A stretch of 11,899 nt of DNA from CAZQFV01 sp964613665 (GCA_964613665.1 CAZTIG010000090.1:1-11899), one strand, 5' to 3'; counted from the stretch's first letter, positions 1 to 8,600 are shown. A program made the numbers and translations. The notes: generated by a model from the sequence alone, not told the origin.

Positions 1-110
1 TTCGCGTCTTCCGCGAGATTCGTTCGCGTCTTCCGCGAGATTCGTTCGCGTCTTCCGCGAGATTCGTTCGCGTCTTCCGCGAGATTCGTTCGCGTCTTCG
101 GGAAGATTCG
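1..110. repeat. Tandem array of a 22-bp repeat (five copies, runs off the window edge)
   Basis: Units lie at 1-22, 23-44, 45-66, 67-88 and 89-110. The first four are identical; the fifth differs by a few bases in the middle. The unit begins TTCGCGTCTTCC and ends AGATTCG. Inside each unit TCGCG (unit bases 2-6) pairs with CGCGA (12-16) around a 5-nt loop, so every copy can form a small hairpin. The last copy is followed by an inverted echo, AGATTCG (104-110) and CGAATCT (113-119). Because 22 is not a multiple of three, an in-frame protein repeat would have a 22-residue period; all frames are open through the array, but nothing suggests it is translated. The array begins at base 1, so its true length is unknown. 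It could be a noncoding repeat family, an iteron-like binding array or the tail of a longer satellite. Confidence 0.93.
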
Positions 111-149
111 TCCGAATCTGCCGCTTGCTGTCGATCGAAAGCAGGGGGT

Positions 150-197
150 AAAAAAAAAGTATCCCTGGGGAACGGCCGGGTGACCGCCCCCCAGGGA
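150..197 (-). terminator. Strong rho-independent terminator, leftward
   Basis: Bases 162-170 (TCCCTGGGG) and 189-197 (CCCCAGGGA) form a perfect 9-bp stem around an 18-nt loop. Within the loop 173-175 (CGG) can also pair with 184-186 (CCG). A run of nine A (150-158) lies to the left, so in a leftward transcript the hairpin is followed by UAC and then nine U. There is no T-tract on the right side, so it works only for leftward transcription. No convincing minus-strand gene lies immediately to its right. Confidence 0.8.
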
Positions 198-640
198 CGT
201 TGTGCGCGCGGGCGCCGCCGCGACGGCTGCTCTCACCGCCCGGGCGGCTCCCGGGCCGCCCGGATGGGGGCGGGGCCGGGCCCCGCCCCCGCGTACGTCA
301 CGATACCGTCGGCGGGGATCCGAGCACTCCCCTGCGGACGTCGCTGTTGCCGATGAAGCCGGTCCGTACCTCCGCCTGGCAGACCCCCGCCCGGCCGGCG
401 GTGCTCGTTCCCCGCTGGGCAGCCGGCCGCCGCGCCGGGCGCTGCCGCTCTGATCTGGACCGCGCCCCGGCCGGCCGGTGCCCTGCGCCGACGGCTCAGT
501 GCCCTGCCAGGCATGACCCCTCGGCCCGGCCAGGGCCGGGTAGACGTGTCTCGAGGTAGGCGGAGGAACGGACGTGCAGCGGCCCGGTCCCCTCACCGAG
601 GGCCGGTGGCACCGCGCCGATGCACGGCAGTCCGCCCTTG
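198..640. other. GC-rich intergenic region with several inverted repeats, no convincing gene
   Basis: Short open frames exist on both strands here, but their products are rich in Arg, Pro, Ala and Gly and show no recognisable domain, as expected by chance in very GC-rich DNA. Perfect inverted repeats stand out: 240-248 with 255-263 (9-bp stem, 6-nt loop), 266-277 with 279-290 (12-bp stem around one base), and 525-531 with 534-540 (7-bp stem). I looked for RNase P RNA, SRP RNA, tmRNA and tRNA motifs on both strands and found none. The rightmost part is the upstream region of the CAP-protein gene. The leftward terminator at its left edge leaves open an unrecognised leftward RNA. Confidence 0.6.
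266..290. repeat. Near-perfect 25-bp GC palindrome
   Basis: GGGGGCGGGGCC (266-277) and GGCCCCGCCCCC (279-290) are exact reverse complements around a single G. The palindrome sits just right of another inverted repeat (240-263). As RNA the tip would have to open into a CCGGG loop, leaving a 10-bp stem. It has no T-tract on either side, so it is not a standard terminator. Its function is unknown. Confidence 0.7.
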
Positions 641-649
641 TGGTATAAT
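641..649 (+). promoter_or_regulatory. Extended -10 promoter of the CAP-protein gene
   Basis: TGG TATAAT: the -10 hexamer TATAAT (644-649) is a perfect sigma-70 consensus and is preceded by the TG of an extended -10 (641-642). No good -35 lies 16-18 bp upstream (TGCACG at 621-626 is poor), which fits an extended -10 promoter. The start point should be near 656, giving a leader of about 37 nt to the ATG at 693. The 13-mer TTGTGGTATAATA at 638-650 recurs almost unchanged at the other two promoters in this window. Confidence 0.75.
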
Positions 650-692
650 AGCCCCGTATCGGTCAACCTGCCTCTTCAGCAGAGGGATTCCG

Positions 693-2616
693 ATGAGCCG
701 AATGGCCCTGGCAGGGCTGTGCCTGTCTCTCATGCTCCTCACGGGAGCGACCCTTTCGCCGACCGCGCCGGCCGCAGCCGCGTCGGGGACCGCGTCCGCG
801 CCCATCTGGCGCTGGGAGCAGCTCGCCCTGCCGGCCGGCGTCGCCCCGGAGGACGTGAGCGACCTGGCCGTGGACCCCGTCGACGCTTACCACGCCTTTC
901 TGGCGACGTCGTACGGCCTCTACGAGACCGCCAACGCCGGCACTCAGTGGACGCGCGTGGCCACTGCCACGGTGGCCTGGGCCTCCGAGGTCACCTTTGC
1001 GCCGGGCGACCGCCTGCGGCTGTACGTCCGCGCCGTCAGCATCTACCGCAGCGACGACGGCGGCGATGCCTGGACCACCCTGGCCCCGCCGCCCTCCGCC
1101 TGCGGCCTGGCCGTCGCCCCCAGCGACGCCGACCGCCTCTATGCCCGGGCCTGCCCGGGCCACGAGCCGGCCGTCTACCGCAGCGACAACGGCGGGCAGA
1201 GCTGGACCGCCCCGGCCCCGGGCTTTGACACGACCCTGAACAACCTGTCGATCTACCCGCTGAACCGCGACGTGGTGCTGGGGGCGGACTTTGGCCAGGT
1301 GTATCGCAGCGCCGATGCCGGCGCGACCTGGGCCGTCGTCCCGGTCGGCGTGCGCTACGCCGCGGTGCCGGCCTTTGACTTGCAGTCCCCCTACGCCCTG
1401 TACCTCGGCCACTGGACCGGCCTCCTGCGCAGCCCCGACGGCGGGCTGACCTGGCAGGACAGCGTCTGCGGGCGCGAGTTCGCCGTGCTGGTGCCGGCGC
1501 CCTATCCCCCGGCCGGGGTGGTGGGGGGCAACAGCACGTCCACCTGGCGGCTGGCCTCCAGCGGCGACGCCTGGCACATGGTACCATGGGAGTCGCCCGG
1601 GGCGCTGCAGTGGCTGCGCCGCAGCGCGGGCGACGGGCGCGTCGTGTACGCCCGGACCTCCGCCGGCGGGCTGTGGCGACTCGTCGGCCACACGCTGCCG
1701 CACGAGTGCTACCTGCCGCTCGTGGGACGGGGACAGGTGCCCGAGGTATTCCCCGGCCCCGCCCAGCAGGCGCTGGACCGCCTCAACCTGTACCGCGGGG
1801 CCGCCGGCGTGCCGCTCCTGCGGCTCCACGGCGCCGTGGTCGCCGCCGCGCAGAACCACGCCAACTACCACATGTACAACTACAACGATCCCTCGGCCTG
1901 GACCTACGGCGTGCACGGGGAGGTGGAGGGGAAGCCGGGCTTTACCGGACGTTGGCCCGCCAACCGACTCTCCGCGGCGGGGTTCCCCGGCCTGGGCGGC
2001 TCGGAGGTGATGAGCTTCCAGGGGGATGCCGTGGGCAGCGTGGACAGCTGGATCGCCGGCGTGTACGGCCGCGGCATCGTCCTGGACCCCGAGGTCATCT
2101 TCACCGGCTACGGGAGCGGAGAGAACGCCTCGACGGCCGTCGACGTGATGGATTTCGGCTACGCCCCGGTGAGCGAGGGGGGTGTGGACGTCCGCCATGG
2201 TGCGGGTGCTGGTCTACCCCGGCGCCGGCCAGACGGGCCTGCCGACGCTGTGGTACGCCAACGAGTCCCCCGACCCACTGCCTCCGGGGGCGCCGCGGCC
2301 CGCCGGCTATCCTGCCACGCTGCACGGTATCCGCGGGACGCTGCAGGTGTCGTGGGCGGAGCTGCGCGATGGGGCCAACCAGGTCGTCCCGGTCCACCCC
2401 AACCCGGCGGACTGCTCCACCCACAACTGCTACGCGCTGATTCCGAAGAGCCCGCTGGCGGCCTACACGACCTACACTGCCCACGCCGTCGGCACCGTCG
2501 GCGGCATCGCCTTCGACCAGGTGTGGCAGTTTACCACCGGGGCCGGCGGGCTCGCCGCCGGGCCGGGCCTGCTGCCGCCTCCGTGGCAGGAGCCGGAGGC
2601 CCGCCCGCCCCGCTGA
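693..2616 (+). CDS. Secreted Asp-box propeller / CAP (SCP-like) / Ig-like domain protein, frameshifted
   Basis: The ATG at 693 follows AGAGGG (681-686) and opens a clear signal peptide: MSRM, a hydrophobic core at residues 5-20, then Ala-rich residues around 26-30. Residues 35-335 hold Asp-box (BNR) repeats at 120-127, 164-171, 206-213 and 247-254 (S-x-D-x-G-x-x-W), with weaker ones near 79-86 and 288-294, suggesting a sortilin-like beta-propeller. A linker with CYLPLVGRG (339-347) leads into a CAP/SCP domain at about 355-496, with candidate site residues His389, His408 and Glu438. After that the frame breaks at the run of six G (2177-2182). One base later, the next frame continues sensibly (VRVLVYPGAGQTG) through an Ig-like tail ending in VWQFTTG to the TGA at 2614-2616. 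Corrected length is 640 aa. It probably acts outside the cell; the CAP activity is unknown. If the extra G is real, the protein is truncated or chimeric. Domain calls are confident; the molecular function is not. Confidence 0.82.
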
Positions 2617-2628
2617 TCGCCGGCGGGC
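2603..2628. terminator. Possible weak terminator between convergent genes
   Basis: GCCCGCC (2603-2609) and GGCGGGC (2622-2628) form a 7-bp GC stem with a 12-nt loop, overlapping the stop codon of the CAP-protein gene. It lies in the 53-bp gap before the end of the convergent ABC ATPase gene. There is no T-tract on either side, so intrinsic termination would be weak. It may be only a GC-rich coincidence. Confidence 0.25.
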
Positions 2629-2669
2629 AGCCGGCCGGATCGCCTTCCCGATGCTGCGCAGGGCCAATC

Positions 2670-3608
2670 TCAGTGCGGCGCAGGGGCGTCCGTCGAGCGC
2701 AGCAGCGCCATGAAGACATCCTCCATGGTCGGGGCGATCTGGCGGATGTGGACTGCCGCCAGGCCGGCCTCCTCCAAATGTCGGCGCACCGGCTCCAGGG
2801 CATCGTCCGCGCTGTCGGTCACCAGGTGCAGCGCCTCGCCAAAGAGCCGCACGTCGCGGATGCCGGCGACCTGGCGGGCCAACGCCGCCGCCTGGTCGGC
2901 CGGCCGGGCGCGCAGCTCCAGCAGTTCGTGCGGATAGGCCGCCTTCAGCTCCTGCGGCGTGCCCACCGTGAGCAGACGGCCGGCCGAGAGAAAGCCCACC
3001 CGGTTGCAGCGCTCGGCCTCGTCCATGTAGGGCGTGCTGACCAGGATCGTCTGCCCCTGGCTCAGCAAGCGGTAGAGGATACTCCAGAACTCGCGCCGGG
3101 CCACCGGGTCCACGCCGGTCGTCGGCTCGTCCAGCAGCAGCAGTTCCGGCCGGTGGATGAGGGTGCAGGCCAGGGCCAGCTTCTGTCTCATCCCTCCCGA
3201 CAGGTGCTCGGCGCGGCGGTGGCGGAACTCGCTCAGGCGGGCAAACTCCAGTAGCTCCGCGGTGCGGCGGCTCCGCTCCTGGCGCGGCACACCGTAGACC
3301 TCGGCGAAGAACGACAGGTTCTCGTCCACCGACAGGTCGGCGTAGAGGCTGAAGCGCTGCGGCATGTAGCCGATGTGGGCCTTGACCTGCTCGGCCTGGC
3401 GGACGATGTCATAGCCCAGGACGCGCGCCCGGCCGGCCGTGGGGGTCAGCACGCCGGCCAGCAGCCGCAGGCAGGTCGTCTTGCCCGCGCCGTCGGGACC
3501 GACCAGGCCAAAGATCTCCGGCCGCCGCACCTGCAGCCCCAGCCCGTCCACGGCGACGGTCTCGCCAAATGCCCGGCACAGTCCTGTCGTCTCGACCGCA
3601 TAGTCCAT
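2670..3608 (-). CDS. ABC transporter ATP-binding protein, YbhF / CcmA-like
   Basis: This is a 312-aa cytoplasmic ATPase subunit of an ABC exporter. Walker A is GPDGAGKT (37-44), the Q-loop glutamine is Q84 (YMPQ), the signature is LSGGM (136-140), Walker B is LLLLDE (156-161), and the D-loop region is GVDP (165-168). After the nucleotide-binding core come about 90 residues of the C-terminal extension seen in drug-exporter ATPases. The H-loop position reads STPYMDEAERC (191-201), with proline where most ABC ATPases have histidine; as I recall, this resembles the first ATPase half of YbhF-type exporters. The ATG is supported by GGAGG five bases upstream (3614-3618 on the plus strand). No permease or second ATPase lies beside it: downstream it converges on the CAP-protein gene and upstream it is divergent from the phosphoesterase. 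The substrate cannot be inferred. Confidence 0.93.
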   Translation of the reverse strand: MDYAVETTGLCRAFGETVAVDGLGLQVRRPEIFGLVGPDGAGKTTCLRLLAGVLTPTAGRARVLGYDIVRQAEQVKAHIGYMPQRFSLYADLSVDENLSFFAEVYGVPRQERSRRTAELLEFARLSEFRHRRAEHLSGGMRQKLALACTLIHRPELLLLDEPTTGVDPVARREFWSILYRLLSQGQTILVSTPYMDEAERCNRVGFLSAGRLLTVGTPQELKAAYPHELLELRARPADQAAALARQVAGIRDVRLFGEALHLVTDSADDALEPVRRHLEEAGLAAVHIRQIAPTMEDVFMALLRSTDAPAPH

Positions 3609-3637
3609 CGGTTCCTCCCCGAACCGCGCCCACTCGA

Positions 3638-3667
3638 TTGGCGAAAAAGCCGAAGTTGTGGTATGAT
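3638..3667 (+). promoter_or_regulatory. Sigma-70 promoter of the metallophosphoesterase gene
   Basis: TTGGCG (3638-3643) is separated by 18 bp from TATGAT (3662-3667), and TG at 3659-3660 makes an extended -10. The 13-mer TTGTGGTATGATA (3656-3668) nearly repeats the element at 638-650. Transcription should start near 3674, leaving a leader of about 20 nt. The element lies in the 86-bp gap between the ATPase gene and the phosphoesterase gene. I found no clear separate promoter for the ATPase gene, so this region probably serves both directions. Confidence 0.7.
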
Positions 3668-3694
3668 ACGGCTGTGAGCGAGGTGTGCGGAAAG

Positions 3695-4429
3695 ATGCGT
3701 CTTGCTGTCATCTCGGATATCCATTCCAACCTGGCGGCGTTCGAGGCGGTCCTCGCGGACATCGGAGATCGCGTGGACCGCATCTGGTGCCTGGGCGACA
3801 TTGTCGGCTACGGCCCGGCGCCCAACGAGTGCATCGAGCGCGTGCGCCAGGACGACATCATCTGCCTGGCCGGCAACCACGACTGGGCCTGCCTGGGCAA
3901 GGTCGACCTGGCCGACTTCAACCCCGACGCCAGCCGGGCCTGCCGCTGGACGGTCGAGCAGCTCAAGCCGGAGAACCGCGACTTTCTCGACCGCCTGCCC
4001 GTCTCCCTGACCATCGGCCGGTACACGCTGGTCCACGGCAGCCCGCGCGGCCCCATCTGGGAGTATATCGCCCAGCCCGAGACTGCCCTGGAGAACTTTT
4101 CCCACTTTGACACGGCCATCTGCCTGGTGGGCCATACCCACGTGCCGCTGGCCTTTCATCTGCCCGATGAGTCGGCCTCGTCCTGCGAGCGACGCTGGCT
4201 GAGCGGCCGCGAGCCCCTGGACATCTCCCAGGGGCGCTGGATTCTGAACCCCGGTGGCCTGGGACAGCCCCGCGATGGAGATCCCCGGGCGTCCTACCTG
4301 ATTCTCGACAGCGAGGCCGTCACCGTGGAGATCCACCGCGTCCCCTACCCGGTGGAGGTGACGCAACAGGCCATGGCCGAAGCCGGCTTGCCGGGAAGCC
4401 TGAGCTTGCGCCTGACGTTCGGCTGGTAG
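3695..4429 (+). CDS. Calcineurin-like metallophosphoesterase (YfcE/Metallophos_2-like)
   Basis: This is a 244-aa predicted cytoplasmic phosphoesterase with a two-metal active site. The metal-binding motifs are all present and in order: DIH (D8, H10), GDIVGYG (34-40, D35), GNHD (60-63, N61 and H62), H114 in VHGSP, and GHTH (146-149). The C-terminal NPGGLGQPRDGDPRASY (185-201) is typical of the family that includes YfcE and related small phosphatases. The ATG at 3695 is chosen because MRLAVISDIHSN is the standard start; GAGGTG (3680-3685) is a good ribosome-binding site nine bases upstream, and the promoter lies just before it. GTG codons at 3674 and 3683 are in frame but would fall at or near the transcription start. 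The substrate (phosphodiester, phosphoprotein or nucleotide) cannot be told from sequence. It is monocistronic and converges with recF. Confidence 0.93.
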   Translation: MRLAVISDIHSNLAAFEAVLADIGDRVDRIWCLGDIVGYGPAPNECIERVRQDDIICLAGNHDWACLGKVDLADFNPDASRACRWTVEQLKPENRDFLDRLPVSLTIGRYTLVHGSPRGPIWEYIAQPETALENFSHFDTAICLVGHTHVPLAFHLPDESASSCERRWLSGREPLDISQGRWILNPGGLGQPRDGDPRASYLILDSEAVTVEIHRVPYPVEVTQQAMAEAGLPGSLSLRLTFGW

Positions 4430-4440
4430 CCGCCTCGGCT
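4428..4440. terminator. Small hairpin between convergent genes (weak terminator candidate)
   Basis: AGCCG (4428-4432) pairs with CGGCT (4436-4440) around CCT, overlapping the phosphoesterase stop codon in the 22-bp gap before the end of recF. No T-run follows in either direction. Convergent polymerases or Rho may do the real work here. Confidence 0.2.
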
Positions 4441-4451
4441 GCGCTGCGCCC

Positions 4452-5630
4452 CTACTCCTGCTGCACCCACTGCCCGGCTTCGACCCGGTAGACGGCGGAC
4501 TGCGCCAGCACCACCGGCGCAAAGACGCGCGGGTCCGTCGTCGTGACGATGGTCTGACAGCCTCCCCCCAGCAGCCATCCTTGCAGGGCCTCGCGCCGCT
4601 CCATGTCCAGCTCCGAGAGGACGTCGTCCAGCAGGACTACCGGCTCCTCCCCACCCTGCTGGCGGAGCCATTCCACCTGGGCCAGCTTGAGGGCGATGGT
4701 GGCCGTGCGCTGCTGGCCGCGCGAGCCGTAGATGGGCAGGTCCATCTCCCCCAGGAAGAACCCCAGGTCGTCCCGGTGGGGGCCGAGCAGCGTCTGTCCC
4801 CGGTCGACCTCGCGGGGCCAGATGTCGCCCAGGGCCTGGCGGAAGGCATACGCCACGCTCTCCACGTCCTCCGCCGGGTCGCACGGCACCTGGTGCAGAT
4901 AGGTCATGCCGAGCGGTGCCGCTGCCCCGGACAGGCGGCCATGCACGGACCGCAGGACCGGATTGAGCGACGCCAGCAGGCGCTCACGGGCGACGATGAG
5001 GTAGGCACCATTTTGCACCATCTCCCGGTTCCACGAGGCCATCTGCTCGCGCGCGCTGGGGGGCACGGCTTCGGCCTGCCAGCTCCGCAGGAGCTGGTTG
5101 CGCTGCAGCACGACGCGCTGGTAGCGCTGCAGGGCCTGCCAGTAGTGCCGGTCGGCCTGCATCAGGGTGTTGTCCAGGTAGTGCCGGCGGCGCGCCGGCG
5201 AGCCGGTGATCAGGTTGAGGTCCTCCGGCTCGAAGAGCACGGTCTGCAGCCGGCCGGCCGCCTCGCGGGCGCGCGCCGGCCGGCGGTTGACCTGGAAACG
5301 CTTGGTGCAGCGCCCGGTCAGATGGCCCTGCGCGTCGACCTGGCGCTGCACCACCATCTCCACCGTCAGCGGGCCGTCGCGCCGCTGGACGCGCGCTGCC
5401 AGCCGGGCGAACGCCGGCACGCCCATCTCGGTCGTGGCATCCCAGTGGATGACCTCGCGCTCGGCGCGGGCCCGCGAGGAGCGCGCCGTCGCCAGCATGG
5501 CCACGGCCTCCAGGAAGCTGGACTTGCCGGCCGCGTTCGAGCCCCACAGCAGCGTCGTGCCCGGCGCCAGGGCCACCTCCAGCCGCCGGTAGTTGCGAAA
5601 GTTGGTCAGGGCAACGTTCAGAATGTGCAT
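4452..5630 (-). CDS. recF: DNA replication and repair protein RecF
   Basis: RecF is an SMC/ABC-like ATPase that binds DNA and, with RecO and RecR, helps load RecA at single-strand gaps during repair. This copy has 392 aa, slightly above the usual 350-380. Visible hallmarks are the N-terminal LTNFRNY (8-14), Walker A GSNAAGKSS (30-38), the family motif GPHRDD (283-288), the ABC signature region SRGQQRT (303-309) and Walker B VVLLDD (331-336), followed by LSELD. The ATG (5628-5630) lies nine bases after the stop of the LysM/NHL membrane protein gene and has no clear Shine-Dalgarno sequence, so translation is probably coupled to that gene. Its common location is next to dnaA and dnaN; neither is here. 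It ends convergently with the phosphoesterase gene. Confidence 0.96.
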   Translation of the reverse strand: MHILNVALTNFRNYRRLEVALAPGTTLLWGSNAAGKSSFLEAVAMLATARSSRARAEREVIHWDATTEMGVPAFARLAARVQRRDGPLTVEMVVQRQVDAQGHLTGRCTKRFQVNRRPARAREAAGRLQTVLFEPEDLNLITGSPARRRHYLDNTLMQADRHYWQALQRYQRVVLQRNQLLRSWQAEAVPPSAREQMASWNREMVQNGAYLIVARERLLASLNPVLRSVHGRLSGAAAPLGMTYLHQVPCDPAEDVESVAYAFRQALGDIWPREVDRGQTLLGPHRDDLGFFLGEMDLPIYGSRGQQRTATIALKLAQVEWLRQQGGEEPVVLLDDVLSELDMERREALQGWLLGGGCQTIVTTTDPRVFAPVVLAQSAVYRVEAGQWVQQE

Positions 5631-5639
5631 CGTCCGTGC

Positions 5640-8600
5640 CTATGGCACCGTGAACACCAGGATGCGCCCGTTCCCGGAATCGCTGACATAGACCTGCCCC
5701 TGGGCATCCACTGCCACCCCGACCGGCAGGTTGAACGAGGCCAGGTCGCTGCCAGACCCGCCCCAGACGGTCAGGACCTCGCCCTTGTCGTCGGTGGCGG
5801 CGACATAGCTGCGCTCGGGCACCGGGAAGTAGACCTGTCCGCCCTCGCTGACTGCCAGGAACGGCTTGTTCTGCTGCGAGGTGCTGTCCCAGCCCGTGAC
5901 CTGCCAGGTCACCGCGGGCAGGGGGGCGAGCTGCGCGCTGCCGCCCGAGGCAAAGACCTGGATGCGGCCGTTGAGGGTGTCGGCCACATACACGCGGCCC
6001 GCGCTGTCCGCGGCGATGCCCACCGGCTCCAGGAAGTTGCCCTCCTCCGGGCCCATGGTGCCCCACTGGTACCAGTAGGTCGCCTCCACCTGGCCGTCGG
6101 CGTCGCGGGCGATGTTGTAGACCAGGACACGTTCGTTGCCCGTGTCGGTCAGGTAGACGTGGCCGCGCCGGTCCACCGCCAGGCCACGGGGGCCGTAAAA
6201 GCCGTACATGGTCCCGCTCCGTCCGCGGCTGTCCGTCTCGGCGTCGACCAGCTTGCCCTCGCCCCACTGGCCGAGGAAGCGGCCGTCGCCGTCAAACACC
6301 TGGACGCGGTGGTTCCAGGTGTCGGCCACATAGACGCGCCCTTGCGCGTCGACGGCGATGCCCCAGGGTTCGAAGAACTGGCCTGCGCCCAGCGGCTGCG
6401 GGCCGGGCCCGTCGGGGTCGAGGCAGCCCTGGCCGGTCTCCAGGCTGCAGAAGCTGCCCCAGGCGATGGACTCGCCCTGGGGATCGAAGCGCACCACGCG
6501 GTGGTTGCCGCTGTCGGCCACGTAGAGGTTGCCCTCGTCGTCCAGGGCGATGCTCCGTGGGTAGTTGAGCTGGCCGACCCCGCTGCCGGGGCTGCCGATG
6601 ACGCGCACGGCGCTGCGCGTGGTGAGCTTGGCCAGGTAGGGGTCGGTCGCGCCGGTCTCGCCGGTCGGCAGAAGCTCGCTGCGCACGTAAAAGTAGATGT
6701 CCTCGCTGCCGACGGTGTAGGGGATCCTGAGCCACTGTCCTGGGGTGATCACGTCGGTCGGGTCCAGGCCATTGAGTGACATGAGCGTCTCGCCGGACAC
6801 GCCGAGGCGCGCCGCCACCTGAGGCAGGGTGTCGCCCTCCTGTACCGTGTAGGTGAACTCGGACGGGAGCTGCCGGTAGAGCAGGTAGTTCCACAGGTTC
6901 ATCACGCCCTCACGGCCATAGGTGCTGGGCAGCAGCCAGGGCATCCTCGACTGGCCCTGGGCGTTGGTGCCGCCGGCAAAGGCCGTCCAGCGCTGGTACG
7001 TCTGAGCCGCAGGGAACCACCAGCGCAGCTTCACCCGCATGCTGCTGTACCCGGCCTGCACGAATGGGCGGACCCGCGGCTCGTTCTCGGCTGCCACGAG
7101 CAGGACGTCGCTCGCCGGGGGCTGCTGCACGCTGCCGTCGAAGTGGGTCAGGGAGCCGGCCCGGTCAAAGTCGCGCAGGTACCATGCAAATGGCGCCATC
7201 AGGCCGGCCTCGCCCGAGGTATCGATGGCCACCTTCAGCCCGTGCCCGCCGGCGGGGTCGGCCAGGGTGCGCACCTTGCGGGTCTGGTCGATGCCAAGGC
7301 GCTCGATCTGGCGCACGACCAGCGGGATGCCCGGGGCCGTCGGGCTCTGCACCAGTGGCTCCACGGCGCTGTCGGCGGTGTAAAAGTTGACCAGGAAGGT
7401 GCTGTGGACCGTGTACACGACCAGGAGGGCCAGTCCCAGCAGCGCAAAGGCCTGCCCCAGGTGCCGGCCCTCGGCGCCATAGATGCGCCAGACGAGCAGG
7501 CCGATCAGCCCCAGGGCGATGACGGCCACGACGCCCTGCTGCAGCAGCAGGTACTGCTCCGCCAGCGGATGCGGCACCTCCCTGTTGATCAGTGCCACCA
7601 GGCCGCGCAGCGCCAGGGCCAGCAGGAGGAAGAGCGGGGCGGCGATCCAGTCGAAGCTCTGCCAGAAGGTGCGCCACGACACCCAGGCCACCAGGCGGTC
7701 CAGGGCCATCCCGGCCAGCAGGACCAGCGGCAGGGCCACCGACAGGACCAGCCACGGCATCTTGTGGGGCGCCCATGAGTAGATGAGCACGGAGAAGACC
7801 GCCCAGTACGCCAGGAAAAGCGGCACGAGGGCCTCCGGCCGGTGCACGGGCCCGGCCGGCGGCTGCCCCCGGGCCCGCCGGCCGCCGGCGGCCCGCTTCA
7901 GGACCAGTCCCAGGCCGGACAGGCCGGCCAGCCACGCGATCGGCTCGTAGAGCGCCAGCAGCAGCAGGTAGTAGAACCAGGGCTGCTCGCCGCGCAGCAC
8001 ATTCTGCTGGCCGGCCCAGTACTCGATGCCGCGGTAGAGGCCGTCGACGAAACCGCGCGGGTCGGTCAGGAAGCCGGTGAACAGCAGGCCCATGGTCAGG
8101 CCCAGCAGTCCCAGCGCCCCGAAGAGGACGCGCGGGCTCTTCCGCAGGGCCCGGCCCGCTTCCTGCACGGGAGAGCTTCCCTGCGGGAAGGTGCGCGGCC
8201 ACAAGAAGGACAGCCCGAGGTACCCCAGGGCCAGCACGAGCAGCGCGACGGCCAGGGCCTGGAGCAGCGGAAAGGCGTCCAGCGCCGCCAGGCGCAGCTC
8301 CGCCAGCACGGCCAGGAGCCCCAGCGTGCCGGCGGCGATCCGTCCCTCGACGCGCCAGCGCCGCCCCTGCCAGTCCAGCAGGCCGGCCAGGCCCAGGAAG
8401 GAGAGGAGCACAAAGGCAAAGATCAGGGTCTGCTCGTGGGTGGCCAGAGACAGCCCCAGCGCTGCCGCCGCCAGCAAGAGGTCGCGCGGGCGCCGGTCCT
8501 CCACGTAGCGAAAGACGAGAACGACGGCGGCCAGGGCCAGGGCGGCGACGATGGCGTCCTGCCGGCCGAAGCGCGAGAAGTAGCTAAAGGCCGGGGAAAA

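Noticed and set aside
1..110. CRISPR array
   Set aside because: The 22-bp units are directly adjacent with no spacers, and no cas gene is present.
233..514. 93-codon minus-strand open frame in front of the leftward terminator
   Set aside because: Its orientation suits the terminator, but the product is Arg/Pro/Gly/Ala-rich without a domain, and its 3' end runs through the strongest hairpins. It is not supported as a gene.
198..640. RNase P RNA, SRP RNA, tmRNA or tRNA
   Set aside because: None of the conserved core motifs of these RNAs were found on either strand.
645..650. Minus-strand -10 (TATTAT) that could drive a leftward RNA
   Set aside because: The hexamer is good, but the only -35-like TTGACC (minus strand of 661-666) is 10 bp away, too close to work with it.
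663..2198. 511-codon minus-strand open frame
   Set aside because: It is antisense to the propeller and CAP domains, has no recognisable motif and lacks a promoter.
2183..3254. Open frame continuing from the CAP-protein gene on the plus strand
   Set aside because: It is the wrong frame after the G-run. The product loses all CAP and Ig-like similarity and most of it is antisense to the well-supported ABC ATPase.
4581..6779. 732-codon plus-strand open frame
   Set aside because: It lies wholly antisense to recF and the LysM/NHL gene, has His/Gln/Ala/Gly-rich low-complexity content, and arises from GC-rich codon bias.
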